Shown here: in pieces, positions 8,323 to 15,989 of the stretch
How positions within the stretch are numbered: position 1 is the first letter of the stretch
Layout: every line of letters begins with the position of its first letter
Notes under the pieces: model-generated
Seen by the model: only the letters and a program-made list of their open reading frames with translations
The model's database searches: none
Told to the model about the DNA's origin: nothing
Source: Candidatus Hydrogenedens sp.
GTDB taxonomy: Bacteria > Hydrogenedentota > Hydrogenedentia > Hydrogenedentales > CAITNO01
Direction of reading: 5' to 3'
Assembly (NCBI GenBank): GCA_012522755.1
Contig: JAAYJV010000107.1
Location: 1-44,153 of the forward strand
Length of the DNA stretch: 44,153 nucleotides
Position numbers and translations under genes: made by a program

Positions 8323-9474
8323 ATGAAATCGGCAAGAGAAAGCATCCCAGTGAAAACACACCATATAGCACAGAAATTCGATGTGGCTGGTCGCGCTGTC
8401 ACCTTGGTACATACAGGCGAAGGAAACGTCAACGACACATATCTGGCCATCTTCAGGACAGTTTTCTCTGAAGAGCGTTTTATCTTGCAGAAGATCAATA
8501 AATGGGTTTTCCCTCATCCCGAACAGATCATGGAGAATATGCGTGTTGTGACCGAACACGTTCACAAGCGTATAGAAGAAGAGTCGGAAACAGCTGATCG
8601 TATCTGGCAACTTCCCCGTGTGATCCCCGCAAAAGACGGCAAAGATTATGTCATTGATGAAGATGGTGAATACTGGCGTGCCATAACGCTCATCGCTTCG
8701 GCCCATTCCTATGGCTGTGTTCAACATATTGAGCATGCCCATGAGGCCGGTTATGTTCTCGGCCATTTTCAGCGGCTCATCAGTGATATTGACTGCGCCC
8801 GGCTGCACGATACCCTTGTGGGCTTTCATATCACTCCGGATTATTTGAAGAAGTACGATGAAGCTGTGGCCACAAAGGAAGGACTCGCCCGGATCCAGGT
8901 CTCTGCGGAAGCGCAGCGTTGCATGCGCTTTGTGGAAGAACGAAGAGAGTGGTGTTCCATCCTGGAAGACGCCAAAGAGGCCGGCGAATTGAAAATCAGA
9001 CCGGTACATGGCGATCCGAAAATCTCCAATATCATGATTGACGACGCAACGGGCAAAGGTACCTGTATCATCGATCTGGACACGGTGAAACCCGGGCTGA
9101 TTCATTATGACTTCGGCGATTGTCTGCGTTCCTGCTGTAATCCTGCCGGTGAAGAGGTGCAGGATCTTGGCAAAGTCTTTTTCGATACGGACTGGTGCGA
9201 GGCCATTGTCAAAGGCTATATGGTGAATGCGCGATCTTTCCTTACGGATGCGGACATCCATTATCTCTACGACAGTATCCGCCTTATCGCCTTTGAACTG
9301 GGATTGCGTTTCTTTGCGGATCATGTGGCTGGCAATGTATATTTCAATACACGTTATGATGGGCAGAATCTGAATCGTGCACGGGTACAGTTCAAACTTG
9401 TGGAAAGTATTCAGACTCGGGAAAAGCAGATCCGTTCCATTCTTGACAAAGCCTCAGAGCTTTCTCCGGGTTAA
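8323..9474 (+). CDS. APH-fold sugar kinase, N-acetylhexosamine 1-kinase-like
   Basis: A 383-residue phosphotransferase of the aminoglycoside-phosphotransferase fold, closest in style to N-acetylhexosamine 1-kinase (NahK), which makes GlcNAc/GalNAc 1-phosphate in hexosamine salvage. The N-lobe has GEGNVNDTYLA and RFILQKINKWVFPHPEQIMENM. The catalytic loop is HGDPKISN (H229, D231, N236) and the metal-binding segment IIDLDTVKPGL (D251, D253) followed by YDFGDCLR, all typical of the NahK group. The first ATG is at 8323 with only a weak ribosome site. Its stop shares the bases TTAA with the stop of the convergent propeller gene. The specific sugar cannot be told from sequence, and no lacto-N-biose phosphorylase partner is nearby. 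Confidence 0.8.
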   Translation: MKSARESIPVKTHHIAQKFDVAGRAVTLVHTGEGNVNDTYLAIFRTVFSEERFILQKINKWVFPHPEQIMENMRVVTEHVHKRIEEESETADRIWQLPRVIPAKDGKDYVIDEDGEYWRAITLIASAHSYGCVQHIEHAHEAGYVLGHFQRLISDIDCARLHDTLVGFHITPDYLKKYDEAVATKEGLARIQVSAEAQRCMRFVEERREWCSILEDAKEAGELKIRPVHGDPKISNIMIDDATGKGTCIIDLDTVKPGLIHYDFGDCLRSCCNPAGEEVQDLGKVFFDTDWCEAIVKGYMVNARSFLTDADIHYLYDSIRLIAFELGLRFFADHVAGNVYFNTRYDGQNLNRARVQFKLVESIQTREKQIRSILDKASELSPG

Positions 9475-10799
9475 TCGCCCGTCTCTATGCGATACAAATG
9501 GGTCTTCGTGCGCAGGTACAGGGCTGAACCCACCACCACGGGAGAAGCCAGCATTCCTTCATCCAGTTCGTTTACAGCCAGCTTCTCAAAGCGTCGGCCT
9601 TCCTGCAGAACGGTGGTTTTCTTGCGTACCCCTGCACAATAGATCCGGCCGTCTGCATAGATGGGGGAAGCCATGTAATTGCCTCCGATCCGTTCACTCC
9701 AATATTCTTCCCCTGTGGCGGCGTCCAGACAAGTGACTATGCCGTCGTTGCTCAGCAGATAAAACAGCCCGTTCACCAGCAGGGGAGAAGGCTCAGCAGG
9801 CACCTGCTTCCCGGCAATGGTCCAGACGGCTTCCTCTTCCACAGGCTTGTCCGAGTCGGAGAGTTTCATGGCCCGGATCTCCTGAGCACCGCGGCCCAGA
9901 GGGATATAAACCAGATTGTTGCCGGATACAGCACAGGGTGCCGGAGAATAGGCGCCATGAGCCACCTTCCAGAGTTCCTTCCCTGTGCGGGCATCATAGG
10001 CAAAGGCCCCATAAGAACCCTGGCTGAAAAGAAGGGTACGTTCTTTCTGAACAACGAGATGAGGCGTTGTGAAGGCTTTTCGAAAATCACCTTCCCGCAA
10101 TACTTCCCCGTGTTCATCCACATCCGGCCATTCTGTTGAACGATCGGTTTTCCAGACTGTCTCGCCCGTGTTTTTATCCAGTGCCGCCAGATACTGCAGA
10201 TCAGCACCGTCGAAGGTCAGAAGGAGCAGGTCTTCAAAGAGCACCACAGATGAGCCCGGTCCGCGGTAATGCCGACAGGGGAGATCTTCCCGTTTCCAGA
10301 GGATATCCCCTGTATGGGTATCCAGACAGGCTGTGCCATAGCTCCCGAAATGGACGTAGACCCGTCCTTTTTCAATGGTTGCGGAGGGAGAAGCATAGGA
10401 ATTGACATCATTGCCCAGCGCTTCGGGATTATCCGAATGGAAGAGCATCTCGTTCCTCAGGATCTGTCCGCTTTCCTGATCCAGGGTAAGCACATAAAAG
10501 TCATGCCCTTCTTCCGTGGCCGTGGTCAACCAGATCTGACCGTCCAGAATAATGGGGGTGGACCAGCCCTGAAGAGGAATTTCCGTCTTCCAGACAATAT
10601 TTTCCTTTTCACTCCAGGTCAGAGGCACTCCGGCCGTCTCAGCGGGTGACACTGCGATTCCATTTCCCTGAGGCCCGCGAAACTCCGGCCAGCTCTCGGG
10701 GCCGGCCGCCTGGCTTGTCAAAGAACAGGCCAACAGTATGCCGAAGAGGCGGCATGCCAACTTCAAAGAACATCTTTGTGATCCAAACTTTGTAATCAT
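9471..10799 (-). CDS. Secreted PQQ-type beta-propeller protein
   Basis: An exported WD/PQQ-like propeller of about 442 residues. After a signal peptide (LFGILLACSLTSQA) the mature part begins with WPEFRGPQGNG, the opening seen in many planctomycete and verrucomicrobial propellers. Blade motifs recur: LDTHTGDILWKRE, LDKNTGETVWKT, YDARTGKELWKV, LDAATGEEYWSE. The true PQQ-ligand set of a quinoprotein dehydrogenase is not evident, so a binding or structural role is as likely as catalysis. I chose the ATG at 10799, since the longer reading (to 10877) would overlap purF and bury the signal peptide. It lies 46 bp behind the PurF-like gene. Function unknown. Confidence 0.8.
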   Translation of the reverse strand: MITKFGSQRCSLKLACRLFGILLACSLTSQAAGPESWPEFRGPQGNGIAVSPAETAGVPLTWSEKENIVWKTEIPLQGWSTPIILDGQIWLTTATEEGHDFYVLTLDQESGQILRNEMLFHSDNPEALGNDVNSYASPSATIEKGRVYVHFGSYGTACLDTHTGDILWKREDLPCRHYRGPGSSVVLFEDLLLLTFDGADLQYLAALDKNTGETVWKTDRSTEWPDVDEHGEVLREGDFRKAFTTPHLVVQKERTLLFSQGSYGAFAYDARTGKELWKVAHGAYSPAPCAVSGNNLVYIPLGRGAQEIRAMKLSDSDKPVEEEAVWTIAGKQVPAEPSPLLVNGLFYLLSNDGIVTCLDAATGEEYWSERIGGNYMASPIYADGRIYCAGVRKKTTVLQEGRRFEKLAVNELDEGMLASPVVVGSALYLRTKTHLYRIETGD

Positions 10800-10845
10800 A
10801 GGCGATCCTGATGTTTTAGGAATGAAGAAAGGGGAGAGGAGACTC

Positions 10846-12300
10846 CTATTTTTCCTTCTCACGGTGGCCATTATCAAAAGTCATCTGTTTTCCGCAATGT
10901 CCTTCACAGCCATCCCAGCAGTAGGTGCAGAGGTCTTCTTTGGGAAGTCCGATGGCTGCAATCAAATCATCCAGCCGCTGGTAAGTGAGTGTGGTCAGAC
11001 AAAGGCGCTGTCTGATTCTGTCCACCATGGCTTTGTATTTTTCTGACTCCGGATTGATATATTCTTCCATATTTGTATCATTACCGCCTTCCAGTTCACG
11101 GAGTGTCCGGCGGGCGATAAGATCCATTTCCGACTTGGAGCGGGAGAAATTCAGATATTTACAGCCATAGAGCAGGGGAGGGCAGGCCGGACGCATATGT
11201 ACTTCCCGGGCACCGGCCTCGTAAAGGCGCTTGATCGTGTCCGCCAGCTGTGTGCCCCGGACAATGGAGTCGTCACAGAAAAGAAGGCGTTTGTTCTGCA
11301 CGAGAGCCGGAACAGGAATAAGTTTCATGCGAGCCATAAGCTTGCGCATGGTCTGGCCTTGAGGCAGGAAGCTGCGGGGCCAGGTAGTTGTATATTTTGT
11401 GAAAGGCCTTCCGAAAGGAATAGTCTTCACGTTGGCATAGCCGATGGCATGCCCGCTTCCGGACTCAGGGATTCCCGCCGTCATATCAGCTTCTACAGAG
11501 TCCCGGGCGGCCAGAGCTTCGCCGCAACGGTAGCGACAGGCCTCCACATTGATGTTCTCGTAGGTGGAGGCGGGAAATCCATAATAGACCCACAGAAAAG
11601 CGCAGACCTGCTTGTAGGCATTGGGTGGCCGCAACTGCTCCGCACCTTCCGGCGTGATACGCATAATTTCGCCTGGCCCCAGAAAATACTCATCCTTATA
11701 ATCCATATTGGGGAAAACGGCTGTCTCAAAGGTGGCGGCCATAGTACCCTTTTTCCGGGCTGTAATGATGGGTGTCCGACCATAACGGTCCCGGGCCACA
11801 TAAATACAATTATTTGTCAGGAGCAGGATGGAACAGGATCCCTCAATCCGTTCCTGAGCATAAGTGATCCCTTCGGCGAATGAGGTCTTTTCATTGATCA
11901 GCGTCGCAATGAGTTCCGTGGGATTGATACCGTCACTGCCCGTCTCGGAAAAGTGCGCAACCCGTCTATTGAAAGCATCCTGGACCAGAGCGTCCAGATT
12001 GCACACACGGGAAACTGTGGCAATGGCATAGCGTCCCAGATGAGAGGAAATAATGAGGGGTTGCGGTTCCATGTCACTGATCACTCCGATGCCGGAGTTG
12101 CCGCTCATGGTCATAATATCTCTTTCAAATTTCGTGCGAAATGGTGTATTGGAGATATCATGAATATGGCGACGGAAATCGTTTCCATCATAAACAGCCA
12201 GACCGCCCCTACTGGTGCCCAGATGAGAATGGTAGTCCGTTCCATAAAAAAGATCGAAAACACAGTCTTTATCGGAGGTTACGGCAAAAAAACCGCCCAT
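10846..12300 (-). CDS. PurF-like amidophosphoribosyltransferase lacking the N-terminal cysteine
   Basis: A 484-residue protein with the full PurF layout: an Ntn glutaminase-like half (about 1-225) and a phosphoribosyltransferase half with the PRPP loop LLFCDDSIVRGTQL (339-352). PurF makes 5-phosphoribosylamine, the first step of purine synthesis. The usual mature N-terminus is Cys-Gly, the cysteine being the glutaminase nucleophile; here the protein starts Met-Gly-Gly-Phe-Phe, and no cysteine precedes it in frame. Cysteines matching the Fe-S set of Bacillus PurF remain (C233, C380, C458, C461), plus C465 and C469. The ATG at 12300 has AAAGGA upstream. I recall a clostridial and Bacteroides branch with the same MGGFF start. 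Either it uses free ammonia or has another role. Confidence 0.85.
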   Translation of the reverse strand: MGGFFAVTSDKDCVFDLFYGTDYHSHLGTSRGGLAVYDGNDFRRHIHDISNTPFRTKFERDIMTMSGNSGIGVISDMEPQPLIISSHLGRYAIATVSRVCNLDALVQDAFNRRVAHFSETGSDGINPTELIATLINEKTSFAEGITYAQERIEGSCSILLLTNNCIYVARDRYGRTPIITARKKGTMAATFETAVFPNMDYKDEYFLGPGEIMRITPEGAEQLRPPNAYKQVCAFLWVYYGFPASTYENINVEACRYRCGEALAARDSVEADMTAGIPESGSGHAIGYANVKTIPFGRPFTKYTTTWPRSFLPQGQTMRKLMARMKLIPVPALVQNKRLLFCDDSIVRGTQLADTIKRLYEAGAREVHMRPACPPLLYGCKYLNFSRSKSEMDLIARRTLRELEGGNDTNMEEYINPESEKYKAMVDRIRQRLCLTTLTYQRLDDLIAAIGLPKEDLCTYCWDGCEGHCGKQMTFDNGHREKEK

Positions 12301-12352
12301 GGTATGCTTATCCTTTTGTAATTCTGTAAAGAGTTGATGATTCTATGAGAAC

Positions 12353-12380
12353 AACTGCAGCCATCATAAAGAACTGCAGC
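12353..12380. repeat. Direct repeat AACTGCAGC, two copies 19 bp apart
   Basis: Identical nonamers at 12353-12361 and 12372-12380, start to start 19 bp, lie 50-80 bp upstream of the PurF-like start codon. The centre CTGCAG is itself palindromic. The phase is close to two helical turns, which would suit a dimeric regulator. No clear -35/-10 pair was found around it. Confidence 0.3.
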
Positions 12381-12396
12381 TTAAAATTCCAGTAGA

Positions 12397-12424
12397 AGCG
12401 GTCACTTTTTTGCGACCGGCTTTT
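12397..12424. terminator. Hairpin with short T run between the MerR and PurF-like genes
   Basis: AGCGGTCAC, a TTTTTT loop and GCGACCGGCT can pair over nine positions with one bulged base and one G-T pair, followed on the plus strand by TTTT. It is 75 bp past the MerR stop, so it could end that transcript, but the T run is on the other strand. Confidence 0.3.
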
Positions 12425-12498
12425 CGTGGTCTGGTAAATTAAAGAGATTGGAACCCTTTTTATGGCTCTATTCTTCGCGTATTCACTGAAGGAAAAGT

Positions 12499-12870
12499 TT
12501 ATTCTGAACGGCCTGACTCCGCTTGGTCAGGATCATAAAGAGTGATGATGGCCCGGGCTGCATCAGCGATTGCGTCAATGGTATAGGATAATTCCTGCAC
12601 GTTACGCAGCCCGCCTGATTCATAACGTTCTGCTTCCAGTCGAAGACGGGCGCCGTCGAGTTGCAACTTTTCGTGATACACAAGATATTTGATACGGCGC
12701 AGAACCTGAATATCCTCCTCCGTGTAGCGCCGATGGTTGGAAGAACTGCGCCGGGGCTGAAGATCTTTCGGGAAATCTTTCTCCCACTGGCGGAGCACAT
12801 GCTCTTTCAGGCCTAACTGTTGCGCCGCTTCGCCAATGGAACAGTATTTTTTCTTCGGTTCATCGTTCAT
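12499..12870 (-). CDS. MerR-family transcriptional regulator
   Basis: A 123-residue regulator with a winged-helix MerR domain at the N-terminus: YCSIGEAAQQLGLKEHVLRQWEKDFP (about 9-34) is the helix-turn-helix, and NHRRYTEEDIQVLRRIKYLVYHE the wing and following helix. The C-terminal part is a short amphipathic helix region with no cysteines, so metal or oxidant sensing of the classic kind is unlikely. This domain plan is common in small house-keeping MerR-like proteins. It sits between a glycosyltransferase (30 bp upstream, same strand) and the PurF-like gene. The ATG at 12870 has no good ribosome site, which suggests coupling to the gene before it. Confidence 0.85.
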   Translation of the reverse strand: MNDEPKKKYCSIGEAAQQLGLKEHVLRQWEKDFPKDLQPRRSSSNHRRYTEEDIQVLRRIKYLVYHEKLQLDGARLRLEAERYESGGLRNVQELSYTIDAIADAARAIITLYDPDQAESGRSE

Positions 12871-12900
12871 AAGATGGATGGTTGCTGATACGCGAGAAAG

Positions 12901-13668
12901 CTACGCCTTCTTTTGCTCGGCATCTGATTGAATCTTCCATAGCTTGGCATATTTGGTAAAGACGGAGCATGCCGAAAGTCCGCAAAGAACAGCGCCATGA
13001 TAGCCGTCAAGAAATCCGCGATCCCAGAAGTACATTTTCAAAAAACGGTGAACAGGTCGCAAAATAATATCACGCAATGCAGCACGTTTGCCCCGTTCAT
13101 AGGCATCCTGAGCGCCCCAGGTGGTAAATCGCTGGAAAGTATCGAAATATTCTTCAAAGCTGCGGTAGGTATTATGATACATGACATCCTTGATTTTGTC
13201 TACACGACCTTCTATCACAACTTTTGAATGAACACGCTTGTCAAGATATTTGCCTTTGGCTGTTCTGAAAAGCCGCAGATTATAATCACGGTGCCACCCG
13301 CAATAGCGGATCAGTTTTCCCAGAAAATAGGAGTGGCGCAGTATGTTGTAGCCGTCGGCACTGGCCGGATCCTGGATGATTTCCCGGATACGCGCCGCAA
13401 GAGCCTCGGAAACCCACTCGTCAGCATCAAGAACAAGAGTCCATTCTGTTTGAATCTGAGGAAGAGCCCAGTTCCTTTGAGAGGCTGCATTCACATATTC
13501 GTGCACAGGTGCCTGGTCCGTATATTGATGCACAAGATCTATGGTTTCCTGAGAAGCCCGGGAGTCAATCACGCAAAAAAGTACATCGGCCCAGGAAACA
13601 CTCTCCAGTGCCTTGGGAAGGCGGTCACTGTCGCTGGGAACCAAAGTCAATACAGTCAAGGTACTCAA
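12901..13668 (-). CDS. Family 2 glycosyltransferase, WaaE/KdtX-like
   Basis: A 255-residue GT-A enzyme. LVPSDSDRLPKALESVSWADVLFCVIDSRASQETIDL is the nucleotide-binding opening, SQRNWALPQIQTEWTLVLDADEW contains the LDADE metal site, and the C-terminal part (YCGWHRDYNLRLFRTAKGKY ... HSKVVIEG) matches the lipopolysaccharide-core glucosyltransferase group. It would add a sugar to a surface glycan at the inner membrane. The start is TTG at 13668 with GGGAGA seven to eight bases upstream; no ATG is available in the right place. It leads the glycosyltransferase-MerR pair. The acceptor is unknown. Confidence 0.82.
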   Translation of the reverse strand: MSTLTVLTLVPSDSDRLPKALESVSWADVLFCVIDSRASQETIDLVHQYTDQAPVHEYVNAASQRNWALPQIQTEWTLVLDADEWVSEALAARIREIIQDPASADGYNILRHSYFLGKLIRYCGWHRDYNLRLFRTAKGKYLDKRVHSKVVIEGRVDKIKDVMYHNTYRSFEEYFDTFQRFTTWGAQDAYERGKRAALRDIILRPVHRFLKMYFWDRGFLDGYHGAVLCGLSACSVFTKYAKLWKIQSDAEQKKA

Positions 13669-14125
13669 TCACGGATCTCCCGTTAAAAGCCGTTGTCAAA
13701 AATACAGAAAAAGGGCTCGAATATGATTCCATCTGAATGGCAGCTGAAAACATGGAAAATTCAGGGGAATCCATACTAATATAACAGAAGAGCCTTGTTA
13801 TGGTAAATGGTCGGGCATGGAATGCCTGTTTCTCTCAAAATTTCTTTGAGTGAAGAACCGGTGACCAGCCGAAACAAATTGTGGCCTCAAGGCATGCAAC
13901 CGGGCATCCCCATTCCTCTGGTTTGAAAGAAAATTTGCGGAATCCATAAATTTTAAGATATTCTATAAAGAAGAGAGTATAATGACACTGGAAAGCCTTT
14001 GTCGTAATATAACGGCCAGATAATGAAAGAATGATCTTGCTGCAGGAAGAGGAAAAGAGCTTTCCCCGGAAAATTCTGTCAAGAGTTTTCAACCTGCCGG
14101 CAACAACTAAGGATATGAACGCAGC
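13669..14125. other. Divergent intergenic region without a convincing gene
   Basis: 457 bp separate the start of the glycosyltransferase and the start of the kinase, so both promoters should lie here. The DNA is rather A+T-rich (for example 13770-13800 and 13925-14030). I found no clear -35/-10 pair. An 85-codon frame on the minus strand (13835-14092) has no family features and no ribosome site and I regard it as chance. Confidence 0.4.
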
Positions 14126-15130
14126 GTGAACGAAAAGGATAGATTATTGGCGGCTCTGCATGCAGCCATATCGGAAGAATATGATCTGGGCCTGATCAGA
14201 CCCTTGCGCTATCTGGAAACCACCCACCAGCGGCGGCATAAAAAAATCGTTGTGGAGACGGAAAAGGGCGTTTTCCTGGCCAAAACCTATACAGACGATC
14301 TCGTTACTGTCGACTCCCTTTATTTTCAGCACAACCTTTCCGAATATCTCTTGAGCAACGGATTGCCCGTGGCACGCATACAGCGCACCCGTAATCAACA
14401 CAGTTTCATCAAACTCGCTGGGCTCGCCGTGGAATTGCAGCAATTTCTGCAGGGCCATCAAATGCCTGTAACACCGAAAACACTGCATATTTCAGGAATG
14501 TGTCTGGGGAAATTTCATCAGGTCTGTCAGGGCCGGCCTGCACCACCCAGAGATGCACGGAAATGGCGCTTCAGCGAAGTGCCCCGGGAAATTTTTCAAA
14601 ATTTTTATCAGCGCGCGCTGCAGGAAAGAAACGACCGGTTTATGCAGGAGAACTGTGACAAAATAGTCTCCTTTCTCGGAGAAGCCACCCAGGAACTGGC
14701 GGAAAACAAAAGAAACACCTTCGAAAGTGGAATTATCCACGGAGACTGGCACGGCGGCAACCTGCTCTTCACAGGAGAAGAGATTCAGGGTATTATTGAT
14801 CTTGAATATACCGGTGACGGTTGCTATCTCGAAGACCTCAGTTACGGGATTTCAAACTTGGGTATTCGTACTTCAACAAAAGAAGAAATTCTCGAATTTC
14901 GATGTGATACAATCCTGAATGCCTATGAGCAGTTTCGGACGCTTTCCTGGGGAGAAAATGTCGCCCTTTACTATGCGGCGGGAATCAAGCACATCACAAC
15001 GGTCGCTTTTCAACAGCCTTCACCGGAAGGAAAAATTGCCGGTTATACGCCCGCCCAGTGGCTGGAAATTTTAGTCGAACAGACCCGTTGGCTCGCCGAG
15101 CAGGCAAGAAGATCACGCTGGGGAAGCTAG
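14126..15130 (+). CDS. APH-fold small-molecule kinase (CotS/homoserine-kinase-II-like)
   Basis: A 334-residue phosphotransferase. The catalytic loop is HGDWHGGNLLF (H205, D207, N212), and the metal site is GIIDLEYTG (D225, E227) followed by YLEDLSYGISNLG. The N-lobe KKIVVETEKGVFLAKTY supplies the ATP lysine. This arrangement is shared by spore-coat CotS-type, choline and type-II homoserine kinases; I cannot choose among them. The GTG at 14126 is preceded by AAGGAT about twelve bases away; a nearby ATG at 14115 is out of frame. The gene stands alone, with an 860-bp gap after it. It is the second APH-type kinase in the window and is not closely similar to the first. Confidence 0.75.
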   Translation: MNEKDRLLAALHAAISEEYDLGLIRPLRYLETTHQRRHKKIVVETEKGVFLAKTYTDDLVTVDSLYFQHNLSEYLLSNGLPVARIQRTRNQHSFIKLAGLAVELQQFLQGHQMPVTPKTLHISGMCLGKFHQVCQGRPAPPRDARKWRFSEVPREIFQNFYQRALQERNDRFMQENCDKIVSFLGEATQELAENKRNTFESGIIHGDWHGGNLLFTGEEIQGIIDLEYTGDGCYLEDLSYGISNLGIRTSTKEEILEFRCDTILNAYEQFRTLSWGENVALYYAAGIKHITTVAFQQPSPEGKIAGYTPAQWLEILVEQTRWLAEQARRSRWGS

Positions 15131-15989
15131 TCCGGAATTCATTCTCCAGCCCATAGAGCTCTTCAAAAAAATCCCGCCCTGACAACCAGATCCCGGCGAA
15201 AACAACAGGAGAGATCTTTCTCGGGTAATTTTCCTCCTCTCAAAAACGCACACCCTCTTTCCCAATGAACCTGTCTGAAGCAGGAAGCAGACGGGAAATC
15301 GTGAAAAAAATCTTCCTTTCTGTCAGGGGAAAACCACTGATCATGATCAAGAGACTCTCTGGCTCTCTTTGACCACAACAGGGCCTCTCAGCGTGGGGGA
15401 TGATATCAAGCTTGAATATAGATCACTTAAAAACCCTGATTCCTGGAATGTTCTAAAATGGTACTATTTTGCCATCCATGAGAATACTCTTCTTTAAAAG
15501 ATCTTGATCATAATTTTTCTTTTAAAAAATCCCAACGATCTATATTACTACATCTCTTTCTCATACCTGAAAAAACAGAAGTTAAAACTTATTTCAAAAG
15601 AAAATAAAGTTGCAATATGACTGTGACTATAGGACAGAATGAGCTATACTTAAGAAATTAAATAAGGTATCTAATTGCGTTCAGTAAGTCTGTTTGTGCT
15701 TGGAAGGGGTGCTCTAAAAAAGATCAGGCGGGCTATGCTCTAAAATAAGACACGTTTTATAATAAATCAATAACTGTTTTGTGACAGTTATAACAGGTTA
15801 GCGACCGGATATAATGAGTATTCGGCCAGGGATGAGTTCTTTCTATCCTCCCAAACCAAACATAATATATATTATCAGACATTAGAGAGTGTGGCCGGTA
15901 AGCAGCGTTTATATCAGGGAAGGGCAAGAAAAGCCCGTAGAGGCCATTTAAGAGCCTCCCGGAAATTGAATCTTCTACACTGTGCGTGT
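15131..15989. other. Long AT-rich gap between convergent genes
   Basis: 859 bp lie between the ends of two genes that face each other, so no promoter for either is needed here. 15131-15400 has ordinary composition; a 71-codon minus-strand frame (15163-15378) shows no family features. 15420-15900 is strongly A+T-rich. It contains an inverted repeat TTTAAAAGA/TCTTTTAAA (15493-15501 and 15518-15526), a repeated TGCTCTAAAA (about 15710 and 15739), and near the xylB end a weak stem GAGGC/GCCTC (15940-15958). No tRNA-like fold or protein gene was recognised. Confidence 0.5.

Noticed and set aside
8281-9324. A 347-codon minus-strand frame opposite the NahK-like kinase
   Set aside because: The plus strand carries HGD and DLD kinase motifs; the minus translation is low in known motifs and follows the codon phase of the real gene.
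13835-14092. An 85-codon minus-strand frame in the gap before the second kinase
   Set aside because: No ribosome site, no domain, and biased composition from an A+T-rich region.
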